From positions 54,171,085 to 54,235,084 of the forward strand of contig CM047426.1 in assembly GCA_026168455.1 (NCBI GenBank): a DNA stretch of 64,000 nucleotides. Reading direction: 5' to 3'. The first letter of the stretch is position 1; every line of letters starts with the position of its first letter. The position numbers were made by a program, and so were the translations under genes. The notes beneath the pieces were generated by a model, which was not told the origin of the DNA, did no database searches, and saw only the letters and a program-made list of their open reading frames with translations. This DNA comes from Theocolax elegans. Taxonomy: Eukaryota > Arthropoda > Insecta > Hymenoptera > Cerocephalidae. Positions 9,213 through 20,794 of the stretch are shown here, piece after piece.

Positions 9213-10885
9213 CACCTTTTTTATATGTAACTTATATTCCATAATAGTTTTCTGCAATGGAAAGTACTGAAATCAAAAACACCTTCCTAGAAGGTGCCAA
9301 AACCCGCAAGTATTGTGCTATTCTAATCAAACTTTGAAAATTGTTATCTGATAAATAAATTCTGCAATTGAATCTGACATAGTTATCTGATAAATAAATA
9401 ATTTTATTCTAACTCCCATTTTTTATCTATTTCTTTGAATTTTGATTTAACATTTTTCTAAATATTACAAAAATTTCATATAAAAAATTTCTGCAATTGT
9501 AAGAACTCAAATCAAACTGAAATCGACAAGTATTTTGAACAGTACCATAAATTTATATTTTAAATAAACATTTTTCTATATATTACTTAAACTTGGTAAA
9601 AAGTTTCTGCAATTGAAAGCACTGAAATCAAACTGTAATCGACAAGTATTTTGAACCATGCAAAAATTTCTACCAATCTGAATACAGATTTTTTTTATTA
9701 AAAGTATCTTATACTTTTACTTTTCATTTCTGGCCCTGCCATGTCTTACAGTAATAAATAAATAATATTCTAATGATGTTAATTTGTGCAAAATTAATTT
9801 CTGCAAAACTAATAAAATGGACATTTCTTCTTTTTTATTCTTTTAAATAAAATAATACTTGCACCACCGTTGGTTAATAAGTGTTACCGCTTCATACAGG
9901 TGTTAATTCTGACTATATTAACTGATGTTACATTTTATGAGTCATTACGTACATCTTAGCTATTATCTTATTCTAAAATTTATAGGCCTAATACATTATG
10001 CAAAGCGACTTATGGCATATTATTAAATAGTGTGAAAACCCACGCGTGAAAACAAGAATATATACTATAAACCAATAATTTATTATTAATAAATATATTT
10101 TTTGAAGCATACGAATTAATTGGTAAAATCATGTAGATTGTTTACATATACTTTGTAACGGGGTATGGATTGAATATAAGGAATAAAAAAATCAACGAAG
10201 GTATCGGGGCGCGAACCCACGATCCCGGGAGCGCGAGGCAGAAGCCTCACCACTGCGCTACCATTCGCAATTATCCGTGATAGTCGACTTGGTCCTATCG
10301 ACGAACGTCGCCGATAATCCAGGGACCTACCTACGCCGACACTCGAAATCCGTACCCGTTATAACTTAGTTAAGTGACATAATAATTATTTTACAAAACT
10401 ATTAACAAAAACTTGTATTTAAAAAAATAACGTAAGTCATTATACTGAGTTTACTGTTTTGGGAACTTTATTAGATCAAAGTAATGATGTTTATTTTTTC
10501 ATTGGTGATGTAGGATAATAAAATTGCCAGAAAGTATTGCTATATTTATTTATTATTACTCATTGCAGTTTCTTCAAGGTACTATATACTTTCATAAATG
10601 TACAGGAGTACAATAGTAAGTCAGAATTAATAGATATATGAAGCGTTTAACCAACGGTGGTGCAAATATGATTTTATTTAAAAGAATAAAAAAGGAATGT
10701 CCGGTTTATTAGTATTGCAGAAATTTATTTTGCACAGATGAATATCATTAGAATTTTTACATGTTTCTAATTACTTGTCGATTCCAGTTTTATTTCAGAC
10801 CTTTCAATTGCAGATGAAGAGAAATACTTGTCGCTTATAATTTGATTTCAGTGATTTCAATTGCAGTAACTTTTTACGATCTTTA
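9213..10885. mobile_element. Foldback element A (GCAAGTATT-word family)
   Basis: The left part (9213-9882) carries repeated modules: TGCAATTGAAAGTACTGAAA, then TCAAA, then AATCGACAAGTATT. It also has a small ACACCTTC..GAAGGTG hairpin, and it ends in ATACTTGCACCACCGTTGG. The right part (10651-10885) begins with CCAACGGTGGTGCAAATAT and carries the modules inverted. The loop between them holds a tRNA-bearing MITE. A second end-like word, ATACTCGCACCACCCGTTGG, lies at 9066. 9213-9790 is also a dispersed copy of 56791-57361. No ORF. Confidence 0.7.
10157..10372. mobile_element. MITE with a tRNA-like core
   Basis: The terminal inverted repeats are TAACGGGGTATGGATT and the reverse complement of AATCCGTACCCGTTA (two differences). 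Inside, on the minus strand at 10200-10268, a tRNA-like stretch has A box TGGTAGCGCAGTGG and B box GGGTTCGCGCCCC. Its ends pair (CGAA..TTCG and GGTA..TACC). The element sits in the loop of foldback A. Confidence 0.65.
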
Positions 10886-11560
10886 AGTAAATAATAATAT
10901 ATGTTAATTTTAAATATAAATTTATGACTTGATCAAGGGGCGCGTGTCGCGCACCCGAGGCAAGTATGGGTACGCGGCACTAGCCCTATATACAGCTAAA
11001 ACAAACCTTTAATTTTTACTTTCTTAATTTTTTAATGTACATCTTTTTTTATACGTTTCAACATTAACCCCCAATAATTCTTAGTCATATTTTAAAGTTT
11101 CGACAAAATTTTGGATTCATTCATTACCGCATTTTTACAATAAAACGATATCAAGATTTCGGATGTCGAATTCTTTACTTTCGGAATGAGAGAAAAATTT
11201 TTCTTTTTCTTCGTGTTCTCCAACATTATATATATAGATATACTCATAATAAATAATAGGCGATGAGAGACTAGAGGATATATAGAGATGTTGAAGCAGC
11301 GCCGCCTACCGGTCGAAATTCTTTACTTTCGGAATAAGAGGAAAATTTTTCTGTTTCTTCGTGTTCTCCAACACTATATATATATATTTTATATAGACAG
11401 CTAATTTAACCCTTAAATTTAACTGTTATTTTAAATTTTCAAATCTAAAATTAATCGGGGGGCCTTTGGATATATATATATATATAATATTATGACATCA
11501 TTCCCGTATCTTCATCAAAAATGTCACCTAACCTAACACATAGGTGCAGGGGATCAGATT
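10886..11560. repeat. AT-rich stretch with a 75-bp direct duplication
   Basis: 11165-11240 and 11314-11387 are direct copies (TCTTTACTTTCGGAAT, TTTTTCT, TTCTTCGTGTTCTCCAACA) about 149 bp apart, each followed by a TA run. Near 10925-10990 a GC-rich patch reads GGGGCGCGTGTCGCGCACC and then GGCAAGTAT on the plus strand. No gene. Confidence 0.6.
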
Positions 11561-11764
11561 TACTTACACGGGAGAGAAAGAGAGATAGAGTGAAGTGAGA
11601 GATAATCAAGTCAAACGTCAACCTGCGTGTACATTACAGCGTGCAAAAAGTGTTACAGATAAAACAAGTATTTCTGTGTAAAGAAAAATAGCATCTCACT
11701 AATAAGATGAGTAAATAAACGATAAGAAGGAAAAGGTCCGAAGAGAGATAGAATATTTAATGAA

Positions 11765-13292
11765 ATGGAACTTAATTACAATGAACAAATGGAACAAATA
11801 AAAACTAGCGAACAAAACTCAGATGTTAAGAAACGTAATAATGGAATTCATTGCATTAAGTTTAATAAGGATGAATGTATTTTTCAGTTTGCAATATATG
11901 ATGATGACGAACATATAAAAACATATACTGTTCAAATTTTTAATGAAAATAATAAGGGAACATTTGGAGTTTTGGATATTCCATTGGCCATAGATTTGCA
12001 TCAAGTAGTTAAAGAAACACCTTTTTGGATAATATTGTAAATACTCCAATATTTGTAAGAAATCTTAAGTTACACTTAGACACGTATCACAAACGAAAAA
12101 AACAATATTATGATTTGAAATCTTATTTGGAAGATGTTTGTAATTGTTCTGTGGATGTGCATTATTCTTATACTTTTGTTTTATAACGTTTCTGAAATAA
12201 AAAGATTTTGAAACTAATATCTACTTTAACATAATTGTTTATGTATTTTATGACTTAACAAAAGAAAATCCTATTAAAGTAAAATTTGACTTAAATAGCT
12301 TTGATGATATTGACAATACTAATATGAAGCAGCATTTAGAATCTTTTTCGAATGTTTTAAAACTTTAACATTAAAAGAAGCATTTATTCAAATAATTGAA
12401 CAAGATAATGCACCTATAGAATGGAAGTTGGAAAAATATGATACAATATTAAATTTAAGTGTAAGTATTTTTAAACTAAAGACTTTAAAACTGAAAAAAC
12501 ATTATTCATTTACTTCTCTTTTAGGATTTATCAGATTTTGAAAGCTCAGATGATGATATTAGCCAGATGAGCACTCCAAAAAAGAAACAAACAAAACAAG
12601 CGGTGAAGAAGCTTTCATATACTAAAATTAAAAAAACAACTGTTAATAAATTACAAACTAACAAAAAGTCACAAGGTAAAAATGATGGCTCGACTGAACA
12701 GTATAGTCAAGGAAATTCTCAAACAAATATGAATGTTAAACAAACACAGAAAACTAACAAGAAAAAGAAAAAAAAACTTCAAGATACAATGAGACAAACA
12801 AAACTAAACTTCACATTAGAGAAGAATGCAAATGAAAAAAATGTTACTGGTGATAATAGTGCAATAAGCGCTGCTATTCATATTGTGAATAAAAAAAGGG
12901 TAGAACAATTAAAGCAAGTCAACACATCCAAAGGAGAATCAAATAGTGAAATGGATAAAACAGATAAAATTACTAAAGTTAATTCAAAAGGTAAACCACA
13001 AAAACAGCAATTAGCTAGCAAGCTAGTTAATTTAAATAAGACTATTGACATGAAAAAAAAATCAATAACAAAAATAAATACCTTTAGAAGACCACATAGT
13101 ATAATTAACAAACGAATCAAGCAACCTATCATAACAAGTACACCACTTCATGTGCAAACTAATAAATTATTTCAACCAACTACAAATGATAATTTGGACA
13201 TCAGTGAAATAAGTAGAAGAGAATCTGTAAATACCAATAATCATAATAGCAGTAGTAGTAGTACCAGAAACCTAAGACTTTCTCGTAATTAA
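11765..13292 (+). pseudogene. Unknown intron-bearing gene, reading frame broken
   Basis: Coding sense continues through several frames on one strand. 11765-12026 encodes an acidic N-terminus and a segment reading IHCIKFNKDECIFQFAIYDD. The frame shifts by one at a T5 run (12022-12026), after which 12024-12186 encodes VNTPIFVRNLKLHLDTYHKR and more. A further block lies at 12270-12460, with another one-base shift near 12358. A 64-bp intron (12461-12524, GTAAGT..TTTTAG, phase 0) joins it to 12525-13292. That last exon gives ESSDDDISQ and then a Lys/Gln/Asn-rich tail of 241 aa from the ATG at 12567. The stop at 12184-12186 may reflect an unrecognised intron. I do not recognise the family; the first half vaguely resembles an RWD-like fold, which is speculation. 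It could be a pseudogene, or a real gene with indel errors in the assembly. Confidence 0.5.
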
Positions 13293-13714
13293 AAAAATTG
13301 TATAAATTTAAAATTGTTAATATTATTTAATTATGGTTGCAAAACACCAATATATTAAGTATATGATGGAATGTGCATCCAATAATTAAACACGCACATT
13401 ATTTTTGTACAATATACAATAACATTCTAATATTTTTCATCCAAAATAATTGAATAAACAATTATTTATTAACTTCTAAGAAAGGAAATAAGGATATTTA
13501 TTTACAAAATGTTTCGTATTAGAAATAATAAATTATATTTTTTAATGTCTTTACACTTTCTTAACAAATATATTATACTAAAATTGTTCATCAACATTCT
13601 TCAATGAACTAATAATGCACAGTCTATTTTGTTTTTAACTTGTCGGAAGCACTTCATCTCTGAAGGCAAGAGCAGAAACTACTTTTTGGTGTCCTTAGTA
13701 TTAGGGTTTCACTT
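13293..13714. other. 3' flank of the unknown gene
   Basis: AT-rich. AATAAA-type signals occur near 13450-13530, consistent with a 3' UTR. No other feature was recognised. Confidence 0.35.
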
Positions 13715-14592
13715 TCAATAATTTATTTATTTGTTATTATTACATGTTTAATGTTCAATTTGTGTCTCTAAATAGTAATTTATAAAACACCTTCCACGAA
13801 GGTGTCAACATTCGCAAGTATGGTTTCTACAGTTTAAAAAATCAAAATGCAATAATTGTCAAGTATGGTGTATATTTTAATCACACTTTTAAAATTGCTA
13901 TGTAAATATAATAGTTAAACATTTCTATTTTTAAGCAAATTTTGTTGCACCACAATAAAAACAAAATTTTTTTATTAAGAAATTAACTACGTACATAATT
14001 CCTAAATAGTTTCTGCAATAGAAAGTACTGAAATCAAAATGAAATTGACAAGTATTTTTATAAATATTTATTACTATAAAACTTTACGTTTAATGTTGTA
14101 AAACACCTTCAAGAAGGTGTACATTTTGGCAAGTATGGGTTCGGTCCGATCACAATTTTCCAATATTTTTATTTTAACTAAACCTATATTACATAATAAC
14201 TTATTTATCAATAGAATAATACTAATGAAGTTATTACATTAGAAAGTACTGAAATCAAAATGCAATTGTCAAGTATGGTGTATATTTTAATCACACTTTT
14301 AAAATTGTTGTACATAATTCGTAGAAAGTTTCCGCAATAGAAAGTACTGAAATCAAAATGGAATCGGCAAGTATTGCTTTTCAAAAATAAATATATTTTT
14401 CGAACTGAATGTACTAATATTTTCTGAAAAATTCTATCTTACTCATTTATTTTTTTTTAGTTACAGCAGAAAATACACAATTTTATAATAATATTCATTT
14501 GTGCAAAATTAATTTATGGAAAAGTAATAAAACAGAAATTTTTCTCATTTTTATTCTTTTTAAATGAAATAATACTTGCACCACGCGTTGGT
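13715..14592 (+). mobile_element. Foldback element B, left arm
   Basis: This arm is the inverse of 26995-27873 over about 880 bp with few differences. It holds two ACACCTTC..GAAGGTGT hairpins (13788, 14102), several AGTACTGAAATCAAAATG modules ending in CAAGTATT or CAAGTATGG, and the terminal word ATACTTGCACCACGCGTTGG at its inner end. No ORF. Confidence 0.85.
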
Positions 14593-14795
14593 TTGCCTTA
14601 TTACTTTTAATAAGTTATAATTAGCAATGCATAATATATTATATATGCACATATCAAGTTATTATAAATATTTTAAGGTAAGTTAATAGGTACAACATAT
14701 CTAAATGATTTTTAGTGACTCTCATAAGCCCTATATATATCATTACTGCAGATAATATTAATTTGTCAAACCGAGTACAAGCACTTCATAATTAT

Positions 14796-15548
14796 TACCC
14801 GCGTAAAAATATAAACTATTGCCACTATATTGCAGAGCAATGGGCAATAGTTATTGCAAACATATTGCCAATATGTTGCCGCGATAAGTGGCAATGTATT
14901 GCCAACATACCGCCAAACAGCATCCTCCAATATCTTTGCCAAATATTGGCAATAGTTACTATTTTATCATTTGTAAACTATTGCCAATCTGTTGGCCATA
15001 CCTCATACATTTAAAAAAAAAATAAAAAAAATATTATCCAGCCGCGGGATTGGAACCTTCGATCGTTAGATCCGAATGCTGGCTCTTTACCACTGAGCCA
15101 TTTTGCTATTTTGTTATTAAGAGTTAATTTCAGGTTATAAAGAACAGTTGAATTCATAAAATTTTGGACTGAGAAATTTTTTAACCACACTTTCAACTGT
15201 TCTTTATAGCCTGAAATTAACTCTTAATAACAAAATAGCAAAATGGCTCAGTGGTAAAGAGTCAGCATTCGGATCTAAAGATCGAAGTTTCAAATCCCGC
15301 GGCTGGATAATATTTATTTTTATTTTTTTTTTTAATTTATGAGGTATGGCCAACATATTGGCAATAGTTTACAAATGATAAAATAGTAACTATTGCCAAT
15401 ATTTGGCAAAGATATTGGAGGATGCTGTTTGGCGGTATGTTGGCAATACATTGCCACTTATCGCGGCAACATATTGGCAATATGTTTGCAATAACTATTG
15501 CACATTGCTCTGCAATATAGTGGCAATAGTTTATATTTTTACGCGGGT
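14796..15548. mobile_element. MITE built of ATTGCCAATA words, about 750 bp
   Basis: The terminal inverted repeats begin CCCGCGTAAAAATATAAACT and continue as long arms (about 210 bp) packed with ATTGCC/GGCAAT words in both orientations. Each arm contains a CCGCGATAAGTGG core. Inside, each half carries a tRNA-like segment (minus at 15038-15107, plus at 15228-15305; A box TGGCTCAGTGG, B box GGTTCCAATCC or a mutated form). It lies in the loop of foldback B, directly upstream of the LTR element. A relative is at 41127-41868. Confidence 0.85.
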
Positions 15549-15624
15549 ATATAGTAAAAAAAATAAATAGATACGATCCATTCCAAATAGAAATTCGTTT
15601 TATAGTTTAAAACATTAGAAATCT

Positions 15625-16858
15625 TGTGACAATGCATTTAATGCATGTCAAGTTAAGCGAGCTTATACCCTACCTAAAGCCTTACCGAACCCTAACTAAG
15701 CCTTATCGTACCCTACCTAAGCCTCACCGAACCCTACTAGCCTACACACACACAGGGAAGCTGCATCACCGAGCACAAAGCAACAGCTCAGGAGTCTCCA
15801 GGAAGATCCAGAGGAAGCCCGAGTCCAAGTAATGCCAGGAAGTGGTGAGGAGAAGTCCTTCGCATCACACCTGGAGAAGCAGCGTAGCCAATCACCTCCC
15901 ACAGCAGCCATCCAATTCAGCAAATAAACCTGTAAGATTACTGCTTACAGTGTGCACCTTACAAAGGAAAAGGACAGGATCACAGCAGTTAAACAGCTAT
16001 GTATAGGATGGGTGCAGAGGAGAGGTTAGGTGAGACAACAATACATAAACCGAGTAGCCGTACGGTTTATAACTCACCCAGGTAAAACGCTGACTGCATT
16101 CCCGAGTCCTCGAGCCAGTGATCGCAAGAGAGAAGAAGGAGACAGCCAAGAACACCACGAAGAAGGCCGAACAGCTACGTCGTCGTCGCCACCAACTCGC
16201 CGTCGTTGTTTACGTTCGTGCGCGGCAGACATCTTCGTTAAGCCGCACGCGGCATAAGGCCGCGTACGCACGAAGTAGTCACGGCGCATGCGCGCAGCGA
16301 CTCTCTCGCGTCGACGACGACGAGAGCTGAGAGCTCGTCCGACCGCCGATTCGGAACAATCGATCCCCTTGTTGACGACGTCCGTGAGAGAGCGATCGAG
16401 AGAAAGAGATAGCGAAGAGTGTGTGCCGCACGTGTGACAGCATCGCCAAAGGTTTGTGCGACCTAGTGCCAATATTAATAGCCGTTCCTTGCCTGTGTGT
16501 GTGTCGCGAACTCCCGTGTATCCTAGCTTCTTCCCTGTTATTATTACTATAGCCTTGCTCGCCGCGTAAAATAGTGTACCCCAGCTTCTTCCCCTCCCCC
16601 CCCCCTTTCGCGCGCGAAGTAGCCGGCTTACAAGACGCGTGTTACAGCCGTGCCGTTCGCTTCTTATTTCGAATATTACAATATATAACCGCGTATATCC
16701 AATTGAACTTCCGTTTTAAGCGAATAGCGGATCGCTATAATTACTTGAACGTACGCGACTGGCACCCGCTGTGATTATTATAATATATTAATAAATTAAT
16801 AATTTATTATCAAACCTAATTTGATCACTCGCACCCTGATCCCCAGTGCGACGTGACA
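15625..16858 (+). repeat. 5' LTR, 1234 bp
   Basis: It begins TGTGACAATGCATTTAATGC and ends GCGACGTGACA. It is nearly identical to 25679-26912. The G+C-rich central part keeps some ORFs open on both strands; these have no family and lie within the LTR. A CT/C-rich run precedes an AT-rich terminal part. Confidence 0.95.
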
Positions 16859-16859
16859 T

Positions 16860-16877
16860 TGGCGCCCGACGTGTGTT
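16860..16877 (+). promoter_or_regulatory. Primer-binding site, tRNA-Lys type
   Basis: TGGCGCCCGACGTGTG starts one base after the LTR. It matches the 3' end complement expected for tRNA-Lys(CUU) at 14 of 16 positions, by recall of that tRNA. Confidence 0.75.
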
Positions 16878-18101
16878 TTTTTTTATATTTGATAAAGGGA
16901 TCGAGCAAGCAGCAAAATTGTAAGCTTCGAGCGCGAAGCCAATAGCCATTTTTCTTGCCGTTTGTTCGTGCGCACACACACGCGAGTCGACAAAAGACGG
17001 CCATTTTGAATTGACCGCATGGCTGAAAAATAGCCTTTTGAGTTAATTAAATTTTGATTGTTGCTAGCAAACTAATTACGTTTTCTTGTTGCTAAATAGT
17101 TAATTTGAGCGCGAATTTTTTTTTGTTGTTCTAGTATTGCAATACTGCTTTAACAGAGTATATATAATTGTTCTATTAATACGCAGGATATATATAGCTA
17201 TATATACATATATATAGAGATATATCCGAATACGCATAGCATATATAATTTTCTTTCTTTCATATAATTTATTTATTACTTGCATATAATTGCTATATAT
17301 ATATACATATTGCTTTTGTTATTATCTCGCATGTAATTGCTATAAATATATATTTGCATTGTTTATTACTTATATATAATTTGCTATATACATATTTGCA
17401 TTTATTTATTATTTTGCATAATTTATTATTGCTTATTAACCTTAATTGGGATTCGCCATTGCTTGCAAATTCGTTTTTTTTTGGGGGATAAATAATAACC
17501 TCATCAAATTGAATTATTATACACATTAATTGCACTAACCCTTCTTGCACATTTTTCGCCCTCCTTAATATTACAATTGTGATTTAAATTTTTTGTAGCC
17601 ACTACCACAGCCATATATATATTATTTCATTGCAGTTAGCCTAAAATAACCTATTGCCAATACTTAACGTAATTAATAGCCTAAAAATTTTTTTTTTCCT
17701 TTTTCCCTGTTTTCTTTCCGTATAGCAGGTGTACGAAATATATTAAAATTTTTAATTTTAATTTACGGAATGCATTAAAAATAATTCTTGCAGAGTGCAT
17801 TAAAATAATAAATTTTTTTTTTGCTCTTCCTTTTCCTGTGTGCATTATTAAAATTTTTTTTTGTTGTTTGCAGTGTGCATAAAACTTTTTTTTAGTTGCT
17901 GCATGCTTTAAAATTGTTTTTCCCTGTTTCAAGCACCGCTTGCGAGCAAATAAAATTTTTTTTTCTTATTAAAAGGAAGTATTGCTAATTACTTGCACAG
18001 TACAAAACTTAAATTTTTTTTCTTTTCATTCCTCCCTACAGTATTAAGCAACGAGCTAAACAACTGAAGCAAAGAGCTATTACCAAGTAGTAAATTCTCC
18101 C

Positions 18102-20534
18102 TTGAGCAAAATGTCCATTAGTTATAGATTGGGGGGTAAATTAAGCGGAGTAAGTGCAGCCCAAGGCGCACCTATTATTAGGCGATGCGTTAATAACCTA
18201 CCTGATGGAAGAGTTGTCTTCTATGCGGGTACAACATTTTTAAATTTAGACAGTAGCATAGCAATCATTCGTGACAGAGTAGCCCGCTATGAAATTAGAC
18301 GTAATTTCGGGGACTCTGCAGCCGAATGGGAGCCTCGAGCTGATCAAATGTGGTTTGATGAGGACTCCATAGGAAACGCAGCTCATATAGACCAGCAGCC
18401 TGTAGTAGAAATAAGCCCTGACGACCTTTCTATATCCCTTACCCAATCGGAAATAACAAATTATTTTCCTCCCGTGCAAAATGAGTCGCAAACAGCTCCC
18501 CAGCAAATAAACAGAAATATGCTAATACCAGAATTGGAAACTGGACAGAGCCGCGGTCCATATCAAGATCCAATTTCTATGCAAGAAATGACACAGCCAG
18601 CACAACAATTGCCAGCACACACTCAAGTGCAGAGTAGCAGCAGTCCACAAACAAGCGAAGCAGAAGCAGAACAGCATAATAGATTACTGAATAATAATTT
18701 TGATAAGCCAATAAGGAGACAAATAGCCAGCAACCCACAAGCCCAATCAACAGTCTATAGACTCACACCAACGCCAGTGCCAACAATTAGCCCAAATATA
18801 ATTGATGCTCCAAATGAAGAAATCTTCTGCACATTACCTGATGTAACCACAGCTCAACTCGCAGTTAATTCGACCTCACACTATAGCATACAGACAATAG
18901 CACCTACACGGCCAAATAACCCATACCTAATAAGTAATCCATTTACACACTATACCGCACCCACCACAACTTACACCAGCAGCTCCCTAGTTAATTCCCA
19001 ACCCCGTCAATTCCACTGTGTCCAGCAGTCAGCCTTTCGCCCAATTGTTACAGTAGCCAATCAAACACAAAAGCAGCAAAGGATAGAAGCAAGGCAAAAT
19101 TATAATACGAACCTGAACAACTTGAGACCAATAGCAACAAGCAAGAGCCAAAATAGAATAGCACCAAATGTACATTGGGACGATGAGAATTTACACGCCA
19201 GCCAACCACAACAGCATCAAAACCAAAACGCCGCCACAGCACCACAAAGCCAACCATTAAACGACCAAACGTACGAAATTCCCTATTCCCCTATTCCACA
19301 AGCACAGCCAAGTCCACCTCCAACGTTCATTCCCTACCGTTCCTATAGCTACGCAGATGAATCGCAGTATGTGAAAGAGAAAAGGACAAGAGAGATCCTG
19401 TACAAATACCACATACAATTTAAGGCATCAAAAAGAAGCAATCCGGAAACATTTTTAATGCATCTAAAGGAATGCAAAGAAGTTTATGGACTCACAATGG
19501 AGGACATAATTAGAACGTTGCCGACAGTGATGGACGAAGACGCACGGGACTGGTTAATCCGAGAGCGAAGTAATTGGCAAACTTTCGATGATTTTGCAGA
19601 AGCTATCAGATTGCAATTTGGACCTGAAGACACACAAAATAGTCTTAAGCAATTAATTGAAAGCCGCACGCAAGGGCCAAACGAAGACATATCTACATAC
19701 CTAATGAAATTAAGGGGTATGTTGGATCAAGTCAAGCCGCCATTACCAATGCAAGATCAGTTGGATAGAGCATACAGAAATCTACATCCCTTATATAGGA
19801 AAGGGATTGAGCGCAAAGACTTCAACAATTTTACAGAACTTCAAAGGCTCGGTAAAAGAGAAGAAGCCAGGCGCCAAATGGATGAGACTTATAAACCACC
19901 GCCAACAATGCTACATGGTTGGGCCAGATACTCATATGTCGATCCAACACAGGACAAGCCAAGGAAACTAGCAGCAGTCGCAACCCAGCCTAAGCCAAAC
20001 CCTCAAGCAGCAAAACCCAATTCAGTACAAGTAGCCCCTATAGCCAACCCTAACCCTCCCAGAAGCCCCCAGCAGCCCAGACAGAACAATTTTCGCTATA
20101 ATAAACAGCAATCCCCTAGAAAACAATATAGCGAAGCAGTGAAGGATAATAGCGAAAACCAGCAACAAGCACCTACACATCAGCCCAAAAATGCCAACAG
20201 CAATTGGCCAAGGCAAACAGCACAGCAAGCACCCCAAAACGCAAGAAGCCAAACCCAAGCCAACAACCAAACCCAATACACCATTAATAATTCGCCAATA
20301 ATTTATAATCATCCCCGCAAACAGACAGAGCCATGTTTTAATTGCAATAACTTAGGCCATTGGGCAGCAGAGTGTCCAAATCGGAATTGCCGGTACTCCT
20401 GGAGTGTACTTAAGAGATTGTCAAAAGTGCAACGCCAGAAAGGTATCGGGAAACTTCAGCCAGAGGGAATAAAGACCCGTATTTCCTCGCCCCATACCCC
20501 TAAAGGGTCCAAGCCATATTATTATTTTAATTAG
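18102..20534 (+). CDS. gag: Gag polyprotein of the Gypsy element, 810 aa, tail frame-shifted
   Basis: The long N-terminal region is Gln/Pro/Asn-rich and low in order. A retrotransposon gag capsid domain lies at about residues 430-590 (PETFLMHLKECKE, ARDWL, FAEAIRLQFG, ISTYLMKLR). One CCHC zinc knuckle is at C745-C758 (CFNCNNLGHWAAEC). Gag coats the element RNA and forms the particle. Just after the knuckle, near 20390, the annotated frame turns into unfamiliar sequence. The neighbouring frame there shows a second knuckle-like block, ending about 20470, of the GV..C-x2-C type also seen in ORF3. A single-base insertion therefore probably broke the Gag tail. The ATG at 18102 follows a 1.2-kb leader. 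Confidence 0.88.
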   Translation: MSKMSISYRLGGKLSGVSAAQGAPIIRRCVNNLPDGRVVFYAGTTFLNLDSSIAIIRDRVARYEIRRNFGDSAAEWEPRADQMWFDEDSIGNAAHIDQQPVVEISPDDLSISLTQSEITNYFPPVQNESQTAPQQINRNMLIPELETGQSRGPYQDPISMQEMTQPAQQLPAHTQVQSSSSPQTSEAEAEQHNRLLNNNFDKPIRRQIASNPQAQSTVYRLTPTPVPTISPNIIDAPNEEIFCTLPDVTTAQLAVNSTSHYSIQTIAPTRPNNPYLISNPFTHYTAPTTTYTSSSLVNSQPRQFHCVQQSAFRPIVTVANQTQKQQRIEARQNYNTNLNNLRPIATSKSQNRIAPNVHWDDENLHASQPQQHQNQNAATAPQSQPLNDQTYEIPYSPIPQAQPSPPPTFIPYRSYSYADESQYVKEKRTREILYKYHIQFKASKRSNPETFLMHLKECKEVYGLTMEDIIRTLPTVMDEDARDWLIRERSNWQTFDDFAEAIRLQFGPEDTQNSLKQLIESRTQGPNEDISTYLMKLRGMLDQVKPPLPMQDQLDRAYRNLHPLYRKGIERKDFNNFTELQRLGKREEARRQMDETYKPPPTMLHGWARYSYVDPTQDKPRKLAAVATQPKPNPQAAKPNSVQVAPIANPNPPRSPQQPRQNNFRYNKQQSPRKQYSEAVKDNSENQQQAPTHQPKNANSNWPRQTAQQAPQNARSQTQANNQTQYTINNSPIIYNHPRKQTEPCFNCNNLGHWAAECPNRNCRYSWSVLKRLSKVQRQKGIGKLQPEGIKTRISSPHTPKGSKPYYYFN

Positions 20535-20794
20535 CCACAACCCAATCCCTTATCCAGCCTATCGCAAATATCGACCCCAGACTGTATTTTAATTTGGAAA
20601 TCAATGGCAGCAAAGTAACAGCACTCCTAGACGACGGGGCTACTGCATCGTTCTTAGGGTGCAATATGAGCGAATTATTGCATAATTAGCTAAAGCAATC
20701 CCGATGTCCAGCAGTTAAAGTAGCAGATGGCACTACTATCCCTGTCCAAGGCAAAGTCGACATCGTAATAAAAATTGACGGAGATGAAATAATC
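20531..20794 (+). pseudogene. Protease region of pol, in-frame stop
   Basis: In the pol frame, which opens four bases before the gag stop, the sequence encodes an aspartic-protease-like segment: LLDDGATASFLG, then about 35 residues later GTTIPVQGK and GLQYDCILGIDF. The usual active-site triad is D(T/S)G, and here it reads DDG. A TAG stop at 20687-20689 separates the active-site part from RT. The pol frame is -1 relative to gag, as is common in Gypsy elements. The stop may be a mutation or a readthrough site. Confidence 0.75.

Noticed and set aside
10200..10268. Functional tRNA gene
   Set aside because: A and B boxes are present but it lies inside MITE ends and the cloverleaf is irregular; same decision for 15038, 15228, 41352, 45421 and 57572.
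16074..16472. Minus-strand 132-aa ORF in the 5' LTR (repeated at 26128-26526)
   Set aside because: GC-rich LTR sequence keeps frames open; no domain, opposite strand to the element, duplicated only because LTRs are copies.
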